Origin: Gnetum montanum
Taxonomy: Eukaryota; Streptophyta; Gnetopsida; Gnetales; Gnetaceae
Direction of reading: 5' to 3'
Assembly: GCA_015680685.1 (NCBI GenBank)
Contig: MNCI01018161.1
Span: 114,342 to 178,341 of the forward strand
DNA length: 64,000 nt
The notes under the pieces were generated by a model. It saw only the letters and a program-made list of their open reading frames with translations. It was not told the DNA's origin and did no database searches. The position numbers and the translations under genes were made by a program. Shown piece by piece: positions 42,645-55,519 of the stretch. Every line of letters starts with the position of its first letter. The stretch's first letter is position 1.

Positions 42645-43209
42645 GGGTTGAAACCTTCATTGAGTTTCATTACCAAGGCTAGGCTTGATTTAGTTTTTCC
42701 ATTAAATAAGATGTGTTACATTCAATAGACTTGGTGGTTTGGCATGATGAAAGAAACATCACATGGACATAATGCATGAGTGTCAAGCATTAATCATCAT
42801 TATTGTTTAGGGTATGGAAGGCTATTAGGATATAAGCTTAGGCTCAAGGAGTGATAATGAAAATGATGTGAAGTAAGCACTCTTGACATGATAGGGCAAG
42901 CTTACTAAATCTCAAACATCGAGGTCACATGCTAACTTGCCAGCACAATAAGTTGCACCTTCATGATGGGTTTAGGCTTCATCCTACAAGCACAACTCCA
43001 AGAGAATAAGAAAACAAGATAAAGAAAGCATGTTGTTACAAGATAATGCATAAGGCCACACAAGGAAATCAGTAGACTAGGTTATCATAAGTCATTATCG
43101 TTATAGCAAAAATATATCTATGTAATGTGCATTAAATTTACAAAACTTATAGTTCACTCATTATGCAAAATAAAGAGATAGAGATAAAGGGAGAGCATGT
43201 GCAAGCTCA
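42645..43209 (-). other. A4 region between integrase and polypurine tract
   Basis: No coding similarity. It is homologous to 51420-51856 in A5 (shared GAGGTCACATG, AGTTGCACCTTC and ATCCTACAAG blocks). Confidence 0.5.
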
Positions 43210-44590
43210 CATTTTATTCAATGTAACGGCCATCAATGTCAACTATTAGCTTGTACCTATAAATAAGGTTATTTTAGATGTAATAAGGCTTTAGATAGGG
43301 ATGTTTGACTAGATTGGCCAGTTTAGTCTCATCCATATCTACAAATATGAAGGCATCATTTCTATATGCCTTGATGATTAAAAAAGACCCTTCCCATTTA
43401 GTTGAAAACTTCTCCACATGCTCATGAATAGCCTTGAGTACCAAGTACCCTTGTTTAATTCTTTTTTATTCAGGTCATGATGATGCTATTGCTTTTTCCA
43501 CTCTTGATACCATGCAATGTGAGCAAGTGTTTGTATTTGTTTCTCCTACACTTAATCTAGGTTAATGGTGTGTAGCTCCTTGTTTTTCACATTGTTGATG
43601 AAGTTTGATAGGGAAAATCTAAGGAAAAAAACCTATAATTCAAGAAGTAAAACAAATTTAGATCCATAAACTAGGCTATTTGGGATTAGACCAGCTATGA
43701 TTCAATAGGTAGTTCTATAGGTCCAAAGTATATGGATAAGCCACTCATGCCACTTACAGATGCTATTATTTAGCATATTTTAAAGTAAGTTTATAATGTC
43801 CTTGTTTCTAGCTTTAGTTTTTCCATTAGCTTAAGGGTACTATGGTGATGAAAAAGAATGCTTGATGCCTAGGTCCTAGCAAAAGTCTTATGTTTCTTGG
43901 CTACTAAATTGTGATCCATTATCTGTGACTTTGGTCATAGGTATGCCAAAATGGGCCACTATGTGGTCTAGTATGAATCTATATACTTGCTAAGATATTA
44001 TTGTCCTTAAAGGGATAACTTCAACTCACTTTGTAAACTATTTGATTGTAGTGATGATGAACCTATGCTCTATGGAAGAACTATGTATTATAGGTCAAAT
44101 GATGTCAAGGCTCTATCATTGAAAGAAATAGGTTATCTAAGTAGGTGTAACTCAGTTTTTGGAACATGTATTAGGTTGCTATTTCATTGGTAGGTGTCAC
44201 AAGTTTTAACCTTCTACAAGCAATTACTTTTCATATAGATCCAATAATAGCTTAGTCATCTAATTTTGATAGCCATTGCTCTAGGTCCTATATGTCCCCT
44301 CTATACACCTTTATGAACTTGCTTAGGGATTGTGTGGGCTTTGATTTTTCCCAAGCACACTAACAATATTCCATAATAGGAATGTCAACATAATGTATTA
44401 TCACCTATGATGACATACTATTTTTATCATCATAAAATTGATGTCATTGTACCAATATTTTTAAGAAGAAGTGTTGATAGAGGCTATAAATTCACATTTA
44501 GCATTTTTCATGATGGGAATCGCACAATTCATGATTAAGGTAACCTAATAAGCACATCATGTGTCACACTTAGTGCTAAGGTTGAAATGG
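43210..44590 (-). pseudogene. A4 integrase
   Basis: The C-terminal part reads HEHVEKFSTKWEGSFLI and LANLVKHPYLKPYY. The core has VAHFGIPMTKVTDNGSQFSS (second catalytic Asp intact) and IKHSFSSP, then ANGKTKA where ANGQxEA is expected; the catalytic Glu is Lys. The zinc region toward 44590 is heavily degraded. Stops are frequent. Confidence 0.65.
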
Positions 44591-44612
44591 CATTGGCTAA
44601 TGTGTTCTCAGT

Positions 44613-44930
44613 CTAGGATATATGTTGGATACCAATGTCTATAAATTGTTGCATTAGTTTCTTACCTAGGACACAATAAGGTTGCAAATATTTGGCTTTA
44701 CATGCATAAACCTCTATTACATGGTTAAACACAAGTTGTGAATCATCTTTAATTATTAGGCATTTGATTCCTTGATCATGACCTACCATCATTTTCCTGA
44801 TCAATCCTACATACTTAGCCACATTGTTTATACATGAAAATTCAAAATGGTAGGACAAGAGTTGGATTTCACCATAAGGTAATGTTATGATGGTGGAAAC
44901 ATTGGCCCCATGGATGGTGAAGCTCTGTCA
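44613..44930 (-). pseudogene. A4 second (archaeal-type) RNase H
   Basis: The minus strand contains MHFDRAS, SYHFEFSCINNVAKYVGLIR and IKDDSQLVFNHVIEVYACKA. HFDGA has become HFDRA and AEYEGL has become AKYVGL, losing the catalytic Glu; the second Asp (DDSQLV) remains. Position between gypsy RNase H and integrase is as in A1. Confidence 0.65.
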
Positions 44931-45073
44931 AAGTGCATAATTACCTCATAGCCCTTGGGTACCTTGCTAACTATGTTGACATCTTCATGAGAGAACTTGG
45001 GGTCAATGGCTACATGGTGTTCCATTGGTGACATGGTAAGTTGTGTAGTTATAGCTTGGTCCTTGGTTGATGC

Positions 45074-46300
45074 TTAAGATATGTAATTGAGGTCAAAATT
45101 GGCTGTTATGGCTTTCCAACAAGATATATAGCTACCATCATAGATATTGATTGTTATGGATCTAAGTACATTATCCTTGCAAATGATATTGACTTGGCTC
45201 ATAAAGAGGTAGTGCCTCCACTTCCTCAATGAGAATACTAAGGCTAGATAATATTTCAACATTTTGGTGTATTAGGTTTAATAGGCAATTAATGTATGAA
45301 TTAGGTAGTATAATGACAATTCTACTCCATCATCTCATTTTTGATAGAGTATAGAGGCAATGGATGTGTGAGAGATAGCAAGGCACATGTAAAAATGCTT
45401 ATATTTTTTTGATGTATAGACCATGGGTAGTTTTGCTAACTCTTACTTAAGGTTTTCAAAGGATTCTTGGCATTGAGCTATCCACTCATAGCAGACTCCT
45501 TTCTTAAGAAAGTTTTGCATGGGTTCTAATTTATCTATAATTCTTTTAATGAACCTACAGATAAATTTTAATTAATTTTAGTTGGTGCTGCCAAGTTGGA
45601 TATGGTCTTAAACTTATTAGGATTAACATGTATTACTACTTTAGATACTACAAAGCCAAGTATTTTACTAGTTTTAACACCAAATACATACTTCTTGGGG
45701 TTAATACTAAGCTCAAATTTGAGACATCATTTCAACACAAGGTTAAGGTCATACGCATGGTCATTAGCCATTTTGAACTTAACAACTATATCATTCACAT
45801 ATTCATTAAGAAATCCTAGCATGTAATCACCAAAGATATACATATTACTCATTGATAAGTTGCTCCTATGTTCTTTAGACCAAAGGACATCTTTGTGTAG
45901 CAAACTTTTCCCCAAGGGGTCATAAAGGTTATACAAAGTTGATGTTTTGGATTAGTCCTAATTTGGTTGTGTCTTGAAAATCCATCCATGAAGTATAACA
46001 AGGCATTTTTACTCATAGCCTTGATAAGTTTATCAATACTAGGAAACAAGAATTCATCTTTGATTATTATCTTATTTAGGTCTCAAAAATAAATACAAAT
46101 GCATATACTCTCATTTTTCTTAGGGACTACCACTATGTTTGACACCCATTCCATGTAATCAATAGCTTGATATAGTTTTGAAATTTCATCATGAACCTCT
46201 AGGGCTAAATATTGTCTAATCATGCAAACTCTACTTAACTGGTCTATTACTAGGGTTAAGTATGATGTTATGTTGCACTAGGTATGGGTCAAAACTTGTC
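45074..46300 (-). pseudogene. A4 reverse transcriptase and gypsy RNase H
   Basis: 45262-45074 reads YYLALVFSLRKWRHYLFMSQ (gypsy RNase H end). 46049-45849 reads ALLYFMDGFSRHNQIRTNPK and MTPWGKVCYTKMSFGLKNIG (RT palm). 45936-45727 includes YVNDIVVKFKMANDH: the YVDD box has become YVND, which removes a catalytic Asp. Stops and shifts separate these blocks. Confidence 0.7.
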
Positions 46301-46660
46301 ATATCTTCATATGATCAAGAAAAGGTCTTGATGTTATCTTGGCAGACCTTGGTGATGTCTTGATCTTGTTGAGGTTTCAGTGAGAAACTTAGTTTTAGTT
46401 TTTCAATCCTCACCACTATGTATTGTGATAGGAAACTCTACTAGAGCATCCTTGGTAATGTTGCTAGCCTCAAGGTTTTAACTAGGTTTTTTGGCCACTC
46501 AAGAGGTATCTCTATCAAGGCTATGTGGTAGATAGGGTTCAAGCTCAAGATCTAAGTGATTGAGATTAATGAATCATTCAACATCACCATGATGTCCACT
46601 TAGGTTCAAAGGCATACTAATTTTCTCCTAGGTGTCCATGCTCCAATCCTTTAAATCACA
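46301..46660 (-). pseudogene. A4 pol N-terminal part
   Basis: The minus strand reads about ISMPLNLSGHHGDVE, LNHLDLELE and NITKDALVEFPI, matching A1 (LALTGSRGELA, VTEDPLIEMPM). There are several stops. The A5 counterpart is at 55080-55500. Confidence 0.5.
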
Positions 46661-46699
46661 AATAAGTGCATTACGGGATAGCTATGTAATAAAATGAGT

Positions 46700-47262
46700 A
46701 GACAATGCCAAAATAACATAAAATACTCTAGCAATCATGCATGAATAAGCTAAAACATGTTTTATAAATGATCACATAAGGTTCAAATAAGGTCCAAAAA
46801 GGCTATAAGGGGTAGGTTAAGATAAATTAGGTGAAACAAAGGCTAAATAACATCAAATGAAGGCCAAATGATGATAGAATAACATCAAATGAAGGTCAAG
46901 TGATGGTCAAACCCCATAAAATGATGTCAAACAAGGCTAAAACATGATCAACAAAGGCCAACTATCATGGAACAAAGTTAAATGATAGGTAGATGATTGA
47001 CAAATGAAGCCAAATGGAGACAAAATGATGGTCAAGTCCCATAGAATGATGTTCTAGAGGATTAAAAAAGGTCACAGTGATGTTCAATGGTATTAAGTAA
47101 TGTCACACCAAGTTTACTAACATTAAAAGATGCCGAATGATAGAAAAATTTGATGGAATATGGCCAAAAAAGTCAAGGTGGATAACATGGGATAAAACAT
47201 GATTAATATGAATTAATTAGGATTAGATTTTGTGAATTTTAAGGCTTAGTAGGTCATGGGGT
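46700..47262. repeat. A4 degenerate purine-rich short repeats and one hairpin unit
   Basis: AAGGCTAAATRATG- and AAGGTCAAATGATG-like words recur without a fixed period. A hairpin-family unit (AATTTTAAGGCTTAGTAGGT) lies at 47234-47259. The same arrangement is in A5 at 55520-56316. Confidence 0.6.
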
Positions 47263-47339
47263 AAGGCTACAAGGTTGATGGGGAAGCTTAAACACTTGGG
47301 GAGGTCATTTTAAGGCTATTTGAAGGCTAAAATGAGATT

Positions 47340-49200
47340 CCATTTTCAACTATGCTAAATCCACACTAGCTAGCATGGATGGGATAAACTCTAGTGTGAT
47401 GAATTCCAAAATTTTGGTTTTAGGATCCATTATGGCTAGTTTTGAGATCCTAATGATCTATATTGCCAACGTAGTGGGTTAGAAGTTAAGTTTGATCAAA
47501 TTTGGTGCTATTTTGATCCTATGGAAGCCACAAATGTGAATAAGAATTACTACTCATGCTAGGACTACATTGGCCAGTCTGACCTCAATGTGGTTCCATG
47601 AGAAAGATGAATTGTGATACTCCATGTCAAGATTTATGTTCTATTAACTTTCCAAGGTAAGATAGGAGCATTAGGGTCGGGAACTAATTGTTTCAAGACT
47701 AAAACATGCTTCCAAAAGTAAGGCTTGGTGCCATACTCTTATAGACTATGCTGGCCAACATATTTTGAGGTTCATCATGGATGAATGGAATTTGGGATTT
47801 TGGTGATCTAAACAGGACCAAATTACACCAAGTTTTAAGGTTTCAAATTCCTAGGCTTTCCCAGTTGAGTTTTAGGCCATTTGGAGTTAGGTAATGTCAG
47901 TAAACATTCTTTTTGAACCCTAATTACACTAGACCCCCATGCTATCTAGTGTGGATCTAATCCTCCTTAGCATAGTTACACTTGAGTTTAGATTTCTTAT
48001 GATTTTTTTGTGGTAAATCAACCAAGTGTTTGAGTTTCTAGGGTTACTATTGTTCATGGCTAGGGTTTTGGCTCATAATTATTAATTTTGAGGCTGTTTG
48101 AGTCTTAAAATGGTCAGACCCCTCTGGACTACATTTGGAACATAGTTGCAACATGGATGATGGGGCTATGATGGATTTTTGTCATTTTGACTTAATCTAG
48201 GGTTTTGTGATCTTTGATGGCTCTGATAGGGTCTAGGATTGGGATTATGCATTGGGATGTTGAATCTACTTGTTTATGGACTATTTTTTATTTTCTATAG
48301 AGCAACCATAATGGGATCGTGGTGGCCAATGTGGTTAGGTGGGTTAAAATGAAATTTTACTTGTTTTGGTTCATTATTTGGTGTCCTAAGATCACTAGAT
48401 GCTCTAAGATAGTCTAAAGATTGTGTTTTATCACTTTAAAGGTTTTTGACTATTTAATTAATTTTCCCAATGGTCAAAACCCAAGTGGCCACATTGGGAC
48501 AACATTAGCTAGCATGGTTGGAGGCGTTTTAGCATGGTTCCTCTAGTATAATTGGTTTTGGCATCCTTTTGTATGTTATTGAAGGTTCCACAATATCTAG
48601 GAAGGTGTGGAGGCTAAGATGTATCATTTGCAAGATCACCTCTAGTATGTGGTGGTTAAACCCTATCCAACCACATTGGGACTACATTGGCAAGCATGGT
48701 TGGGATGCCTCCTAGCATGGTTACAAGATTAAGATGGGATTTTGCATAATTTTGCCTAATTATTTAACATTTTTGGATAACTAGAGATATTGGATATATG
48801 TAAAGGTTAAAAAATAAAACTTTGAAGCCTATTTACAATTTTTTATGGCTAATACCCTACCAACCACACTAGGACTATATTGGTCAACATGGTTGGGGTG
48901 CCTCCTAGTGTGGTTCATCTAAGACAAGTGAATTTTTACACCTCTTGTTAGGTTTTAGAAGATTTTGGAGTTGCCAGAGGCTCTGTCTAGGGTTTAGGTC
49001 TTGGAGTGATCATTCTTGAGTTAATTTAAGACTTGGTTAGTGTTCTAAAAGTTCCATCCCCCATGGACCAATGCTACCTAGTGTGGTTATTCAAAATAGC
49101 ATGTTCTATTGTGAGCTTTTACTTTCTTCGGGATCTTGTACCTTACATTGTTGACTTCATATTTTCAAATTTAACATGGGATATCTATGGTTTTAACATG
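47340..49200 (+). repeat. A4 spacer: degenerate tandem array, period about 190 bp
   Basis: The word GGACTACATTGGC or a relative recurs at 47561, 47743, 47931, 48126, 48313, 48497, 48679, 48872 and 49065 (spacing 182 to 195). Units also share AGCATGGTTGGG and CCTCCTAGCATGGTT. No protein-coding similarity is seen. It lies between pol and the place where A1 and A5 carry the opposite-strand gene. Confidence 0.8.
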
Positions 49201-49558
49201 TTATGAATGGATGACTAAGAGGTGGATGTTGATAGTGTTTAGGGCTTGGAATGCATCCCAATGCTTGTTAGGAAGTTGCCCCCAACATACTTCTAGTTAA
49301 AATGGCTAAATTCTAGTTTATTAGGATTTTTAATGGATTATTTGAGAGATTCCTAGTAAGGCCCATTCAAGTCTAAATTATTTTTACAAATTATTTTTTT
49401 TCTCTAACCTAGCATAGCCCCCACCTTCTAATTGTGAACATGAAATTATGTGGGTTTTTCAAGAATGAAGGTCTTTTGACAATCAACACATAAGTTTGGA
49501 AGTAATTTTCATAAATCAAATTTATCAAAACTAAATTTTCTAACCATCCTTAGTGTAA
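49201..49558. other. A4 flank of the spacer array
   Basis: Homologous to 58550-58760 of A5 (ACATAAGTTTGGAAGT and flanking words), the stretch just before the opposite-strand gene in A5. Nothing coding is seen. It ends at the A5 LTR. Confidence 0.5.
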
Positions 49559-51417
49559 TGCTTGGAAACATTGGTTATTAGGTTGAGAATCCTAGGTGGC
49601 AACAACCTAACCTTAGATCCCAAGGGCCTCTGAAAAAATAGGATCCAAGGTATCCTCAATTGTCTTGTCCATCACCCAAGGACTTAAAAAGTGTAAAAAA
49701 GAAAATGAAATTGTATATTCAAAATGAAATAAACAAAAAATTAAAATTGAAAATAAATTTGCACTATAAATGAGCTAAAAAATTTATTAAAACAACAAAA
49801 ATCCTTAAAGTTTATAGTTAAAAAGAGGTACAAATATTATGCTTAAATGCACAAGAAACATGTTTGGATAGATCTTGAAGCCTATTGGAGCTAGTAGGTT
49901 GTGTTTTTTAGTCAAACTCCATGATCCATGTATTTCCTAACCCTAATCTATTTCAACTCCTTGCTAGTTTTCATTCAAATCTGCAACTTTGGCTATAGGT
50001 GGTGTAAATAGGGGTGTACAATCTTATTCCAATGGTACTATGCTAAGGGTTTTTATTGTTTAGTGTAGAGGTGAAATGGAATTCAAAAGTGGTCAATGTT
50101 ACAAGGTAAGGCTATGGCTTGCACAAATGTTCATTTGAGATTGTTCAAAATTGCAAAACTACAAAACCTCAATAATGTGTTTTTTTTGGCTTTTATAGGT
50201 TTTAGGTTGCTAATTTCATGCTACACATTTTTTTCCATAATTACTAACAAATTGGTGTTTATTTGTAGGTGTAACGACTATGATTCCATCATTGTTGACC
50301 ACCTATAATGTGTTTTGATACACCAAATTCATCAAAATTCATTTTCATAATAAAAATAGTAAATGAACTTTTTTTACTACACTAGCCTTCAACTCAACTA
50401 CTTTGGCCTTGGAGGACTATGCTAGCATATGTTGAAATCTATTGGAAATGTGGTGACTATTCTAGCCATACTATAGCTACTGGATATCCATGATGACTAT
50501 GTTGGCCATGCTGCCATCACCAAACATTTTAACAACTACATTGGGAATTTGCTAGAAAAAATTAAAAACCCAACAACTCCATCATTGGATGTGTGTAGGT
50601 ATGCTAGGTTTCATGGTGACTATGCTAGGTTTTGCAAGAAAAATGAAAATCCAACATCATCTACATTAGGGGTAGGTGGTCCCAACGTAGTTGAAGCTAT
50701 ACCCCCACAAAAACCCACTAAAATACCAAATTTGCTAGTCCCTAAGACATTTTTAGCCTTCCCAAGCCTAAATATAGACATGAAATTATTTTTTCCACTT
50801 AAGAAGCAAGGCAGTATCAACTTATGAGGCATTTTTAGCCTCACAATATTAAAGTGTGCAAGATTATAGCTCATGGGCTACAAATCCAACATTTACAATG
50901 AAATCTTGCCTCAAGTTGGATGGTGAAGGTTACAAGTTACAATATGCATGTTCTAGGTGGTGTTTCATTGGTTCCCTTTGTTAATGTTTGAAGGATTGAT
51001 TTGAGATACATTAACAAAGCATACAAAACACCACTACGAGCCTATCACTAATGTTTCCTCTCCATGCTTGATCCTATAGTATCAAACCATGTCAAAAGGT
51101 GCTTTTGATAATGGGATAAGGTTATGATGAGATGGTAAAATTTGTAGGTTATATTTGGTCACTAGGAAATGGTCATGAGAGTTAACAATGAATTCCATAG
51201 GTTGACATCATGCCTACAACATGGCATTGACATGTTGATAGATCAGTTAAGGATTCATGCTTTTTTCTTTGAAGCATTGGTTACTTAGTAATATTTTTAA
51301 GGAACTAACACCTTACTCCAAGGTTTCTTTGACCATTAGGCTCGTCCCTTGACATGTTTGGAGTTTTTGGTTTATCTTTTGATTCTTGTTGGTCATTTAG
51401 CTCTTGGTGAGTTTCTT
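49559..51417 (-). repeat. A5 3' LTR (about 1.86 kb)
   Basis: It starts TGCTTGGAAAC at 49559, aligning with the ends of the A4 and A3 LTRs. The right edge is by alignment with the A4 polypurine junction and has lost a clear CA. It interrupts the spacer of A4. Confidence 0.65.
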
Positions 51418-51856
51418 TTCCATTTTTTATAAGGGATGGAACATTCATTTGTTATCATTATCAAAGCTACATTTGAAATAGTTTTCCTATTAAATGATAT
51501 GTGTTACATTGAATGGAATTAATGGTGAATCATGGTAAAGGAGATATCAAGTGGTAATAATGCATGAGTGTCAAACATATGTTACCATTGTTATTTAAGG
51601 TAAGGAAGGCCATAACTAGGCAATGGACTTGGACTTAAGAAGAGGTAATGGTAATGTGAAACAAGAAATCTTAGCATGGTAGGATAAACTCACCAAATTT
51701 TGCACATTGAGGTCACATGATGACTTGTTGCTAGGATGAGTTGCACCTTCGCAATAACTCCAAAATTCATCCTACAAGCTCAACTCCATGAGAACAACAA
51801 AACAAGATAAATAAAACATATCATCACAATACAATGCATAGGGCTACATGAAATAA
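51418..51856 (-). other. A5 region between integrase and LTR
   Basis: No coding similarity; homologous to 42645-43209 of A4. Confidence 0.45.
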
Positions 51857-53330
51857 TTAGCAAATGAAGCCACCGAAGGTCACAATAATTACACCCAAGA
51901 GGGATTTGCATCTTGCATTATAGCTATTACAAATGTTTTCAATCCATTTAATGTGTAAAAAGAGGTAAAGATAGGAATATTGGCTCGCTTTTTTTTGGTC
52001 ACTGTGGTCATGGATGTTGATTTTTATACCTATAAAGAAATCATGTAAGATGTAATAAGACTTTAGATAGGAATGACTGACTAGGTTTTCCAACTCACTC
52101 TCATTCATGTCTACTATTCTGAAGGCTCCATTATGATAGGCCTTGGTAACCAAGAAAGGCTCTTCCCAGTTGATTGAGAATTTGTCTACATTCTCATGGA
52201 TAGCTTTGAGAACTAGGTTTTCCTTATTAATATTTTATTTATTTAGTTCATGGTCATGCTATTTTTTTTACCTTTCCTAGTATCACTCAATGTCAGCAAG
52301 CATTTGTACTCATTACTTATTCATTAAGTCTAGGCCCATGGTACATAGCTCCTTTTTCTTTTCATCATTGATGAAGTTTAGTCGGGCTACTCTTAGTGAT
52401 ATAAATTTCAATTCAAGAGGCAAACTAGCTTTAGAATCATAAACTAGGCTATATTAAGTTGCACTAGTTGTGGTTTGATAGGTCATTTGATAAGCCCAAA
52501 GTGAATGGACAAGTTTCTCATGCCACTTGCATCTACTACTATTCAACATCTTTTTAAGTAAGCCTACAATGGTCTTCTTGCTAGTTTCAATTTATCCATT
52601 AGCTTGGAGGTAGTATGCTAACAAAAAAAAATGCTTAATGCCTAGGTCTTGATAAAATTTTTTTGTTTCTTGGCTACTAAAATATGGTTCATTATCTGTG
52701 ACTATGGTCATGGGTATTCAAAAATGGACTACTATATTATCTATAACTCTATAGACCTATTGAGAAATTGTATTCATTAGGAAAATAGCTTCAATCCTCT
52801 TTGTGAACTATGCCCAATGGAAAACTTAGATATTATAGGCCCAATGATGTCTCAACCCCATTGCTAAAATGGCCAAGTTATTTAAGTAGTATGTAACTTA
52901 GTTCATGGCACATGTATTAGGTTGCTATGCCTTTGACAAGTGTCAGAGGTCTTGACCTTCTATAGATAATAATTTTTGATATAAGTCTAATAATAGCCTA
53001 GCCATCCAATCTTAGCAGCCATGGCTCTAGGTCCTATTTGTCCTCCACATATACCCTCATAAACTTGCTCAAGGATTGTGTAGGCTTCAATTTTTCCCAA
53101 CCACGCTAATAATATGTCATGATAAAACTATCAACATAATGTATTATTACCTATGATGACATACTATTTTGATGGTTTATGTACATCATCCTTTTCAGAA
53201 GTAGTTAGACCTTCTAGAGATTCACCATGCATTAGGTAAAATTAAATATCATCATATCATTTCATTGGAGTGGAAGTACTGATGGAGGCTATCAAGTTGT
53301 GGTCAATGTTATACTTGATGGAAATAGCAT
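51857..53330 (-). pseudogene. A5 integrase
   Basis: The C-terminal open stretch reads VTKAYHNGAFRIVDMNESEL and HSYLKSYY, the GPxxV-K-x-GAYxLxDM-type end. The core reads IPMTIVTDNEPYFSSQET (Asp present, following Gly lost), IKHFF and ANG*IET, where the Glu is still present after a stop. The zinc region is not clear. Confidence 0.65.
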
Positions 53331-53457
53331 AGTTCATGGCTAAGAAAGGAAATTTACTAAAAAAATTAGGTATCACACTAAGTGTTAAGGTTACAATGGC
53401 ATCAGCTAGCATGTTCTCAATTTGGGGTAAATGCTAGATATTAATGTATATGAATTA

Positions 53458-53877
53458 TTATATTAGTTTCTTTCCTAGGTCATAGTAAGGATGCAAATGT
53501 TTAGCTTTACATGCATAAACCTTGATTGCTTGGTTAAAAATAAGTTTCAAATTACCTTTGATTTTTAGGCATTTTATTCCTAGGTCACAATCTACCATCA
53601 TTCCCATGATTAATCCTTCATACTCAACTACATTGTTGATACATGGGAATTTGAAATAGTAAGTGAAGGGTTTGGTTTCACTAGATGGGAGTGTTATGAT
53701 GGTAGCAAAACTAGCCCCATGGTTAGTCAAAGCTTCATAAAAGTGCATGAATGCCTCATAGTCCTTAGCTACATTGCTAATAATGTTGATGTGTTCGTTT
53801 GGAAATTCAAGGTCTATGGATGCATGGTCTTCTACTGGTGAAATAGTAAGTTGCACAGCTATAGCTTGACCTTTCAT
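53458..53877 (-). pseudogene. A5 second (archaeal-type) RNase H
   Basis: 139-residue open stretch. It begins MKGQAIAVQLTISPVED, the linker after the gypsy RNase H, then AFMHFYEALTNHGASFATII, PCINNVVEYEGLIMGM and LKIKGNLKLIFNQAI. The first Asp (HFDGA) is HFYEA and the second (GDSQL) is GNLKL; only the Glu in VEYE remains. Not functional, but the longest open copy of this domain in family A here. Confidence 0.75.
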
Positions 53878-55080
53878 TAAGGCTTGCGAGATGAATCAAA
53901 ATTAGCTATTATGGCTTTCCAACAAGCTATATGGCTACTTTCATAGATATTTTTTATTATGGCACTAGGCATGTTTTCATTGCAAATGGCATTGTCCTAG
54001 ATCCTAAAGAGGTAGTGTCATCACTTCTTTAGTGAGAATACTATGGCTAAATAATACTTCTCTACTTTAGTGTATCAAGTCTCATAGGAAATAAATGCAT
54101 AGCTTAAGTAGTATACAAGTAACTTCACTTCATTATCTTATTTCTGATAGAGTAGAGAGGCAATAGATATGTTAAAGATAGTAAGGTAGATGTAAAAAGG
54201 TTTATCCTTTTGTGGTCAATAAACTATAGGTAGTTGTACCAACTCTTAAGGTTTTCAAAGGCTTCTTAGCATTGAGTTGTCCACTCATAGTGAACTTATT
54301 TCTTAAGAAAGTGTTGCATGGGTTGTAACTTATCTATAAGCTTAGTGATAATAAGCCTAAAAATAAATTACAATCTACCTTGTAGTCTCCAAAGATCCTT
54401 AAAGTTAGTTGGCATTTCCAAGTTGGATATGATCTTAACCTTGTGAGGATCAATACATGTTTTTTCTTTGAATACTAAAAAACTAAGCATCTTATTGATT
54501 TTGATGCCAAAGACATATTTCTTGGGGTTAATCCTAAGATCATATTTGAGACATCACTTCAACATAAAGTTAAGGTCATGTGCATGGTTTTTGGTCACTT
54601 TGGACTTAACAGTTATATTGTCTACACAATCATTGAGTAATCATAGCATATAATCACTAAAGATCCATTTCATCACTCTTTGGTAGGTTGCTTCTACATT
54701 CTTTAGGAGAAAGGGTATCATGGTGTACCAAAAGGTTCTCTATGGGGACATGAAGGTCATACTAAGCTAATGTTCTAGGCTAATCCTAATTTGGTTGTAT
54801 CTTGAGAACCCATCCATAAAGGATACCAAGGCATGTCTAGCTATAGTATTGATAAGTTGGTTGATACTGCAAAGAGAAATAATCCTTGATGGTTACCTTA
54901 TTCAGGTTGTAGAAATCAATACAAATACATTTCTTCCAATTTTCTTAGAGACTAGAACTATGTTGGACACCCATTTAGTCTAATGAAACTAGCTTGGTAT
55001 AATTTCATGCTTTTATCATGAACTACCAAGGCTAAATCTAGCCTAATCTTATGAAGTTTTTTTGCTTAACTAGTCTAATA
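53878..55080 (-). pseudogene. A5 reverse transcriptase and gypsy RNase H (degraded)
   Basis: Fragments in several frames match A1 and A4: the RNase H part near 54000-54250, NPKKYVFG-like sequence near 54500-54540, and the DGFSRYNQI-type palm sequence near 54800. More stops than in A4. The open stretches on the plus strand here are shadows. Confidence 0.6.
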
Positions 55081-55500
55081 TTAGGATCGAGTATGATGTT
55101 ATGTTTCACTAGGCATGGATCAAGGCTTAGAATATCTTCATATGACTAGGTAAAGAGCTTAATGTTGTCTTGGAGGACCTTGGTGATGTCTTAATCCTAC
55201 TGAGGTTCCAATGAGGAACTTAATTTTAGTGTTTTCTCCTTACCACTATGTGTCATGATGGGAACCTCAATTAGAGAGTCCTTGGTAATGTCATTAGCGT
55301 CAAGGTCAAGGGTTTTGAATAGGTTTTTAGGCCATTCTAGAGATTTTTCTATCAAGGTTATGTAGTCAATTGGACTCTCATGTTTAAGATCTAGGTAATT
55401 AAGGTAAACAAATCATTCAACATCAACATGATATCCACTTAGGTTCAATGGTAAACTAATTTTCTTCCAAGTGCTCATATTCCAATTTTGCATATCAACC
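55080..55500 (-). pseudogene. A5 pol N-terminal part
   Basis: Collinear at DNA level with 46301-46660 of A4 (shared GTCCTTGGTAATGT, CACTTAGGTTCAA and GGCCATTC words). Broken by stops. Confidence 0.45.
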
Positions 55501-55519
55501 ATAAACACATTATGTAACA

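Larger units (their letters stand above)
40753..49558 (-). mobile_element. A4: family-A element, 3' half
   Basis: 3' LTR (40753-42628), polypurine tract (42629-42644), integrase (43210-44590), second RNase H (44613-44930), gypsy RNase H and RT (45074-46300), pol N-terminus (to 46660), hairpin and purine-rich repeats, and a 190-bp-period spacer (47340-49200). The A5 LTR begins at 49559 and cuts it. The opposite-strand gene, gag and 5' LTR are not in the window. Confidence 0.75.

Noticed and set aside
47340-49200. Centromeric satellite
   Set aside because: Units are too diverged and too few, and the array sits at a fixed place within two copies of one element family.
50549-50874. Open stretches on both strands within the A5 LTR
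   Set aside because: They have no counterpart reading in the aligned A4 LTR, and no recognisable motif.
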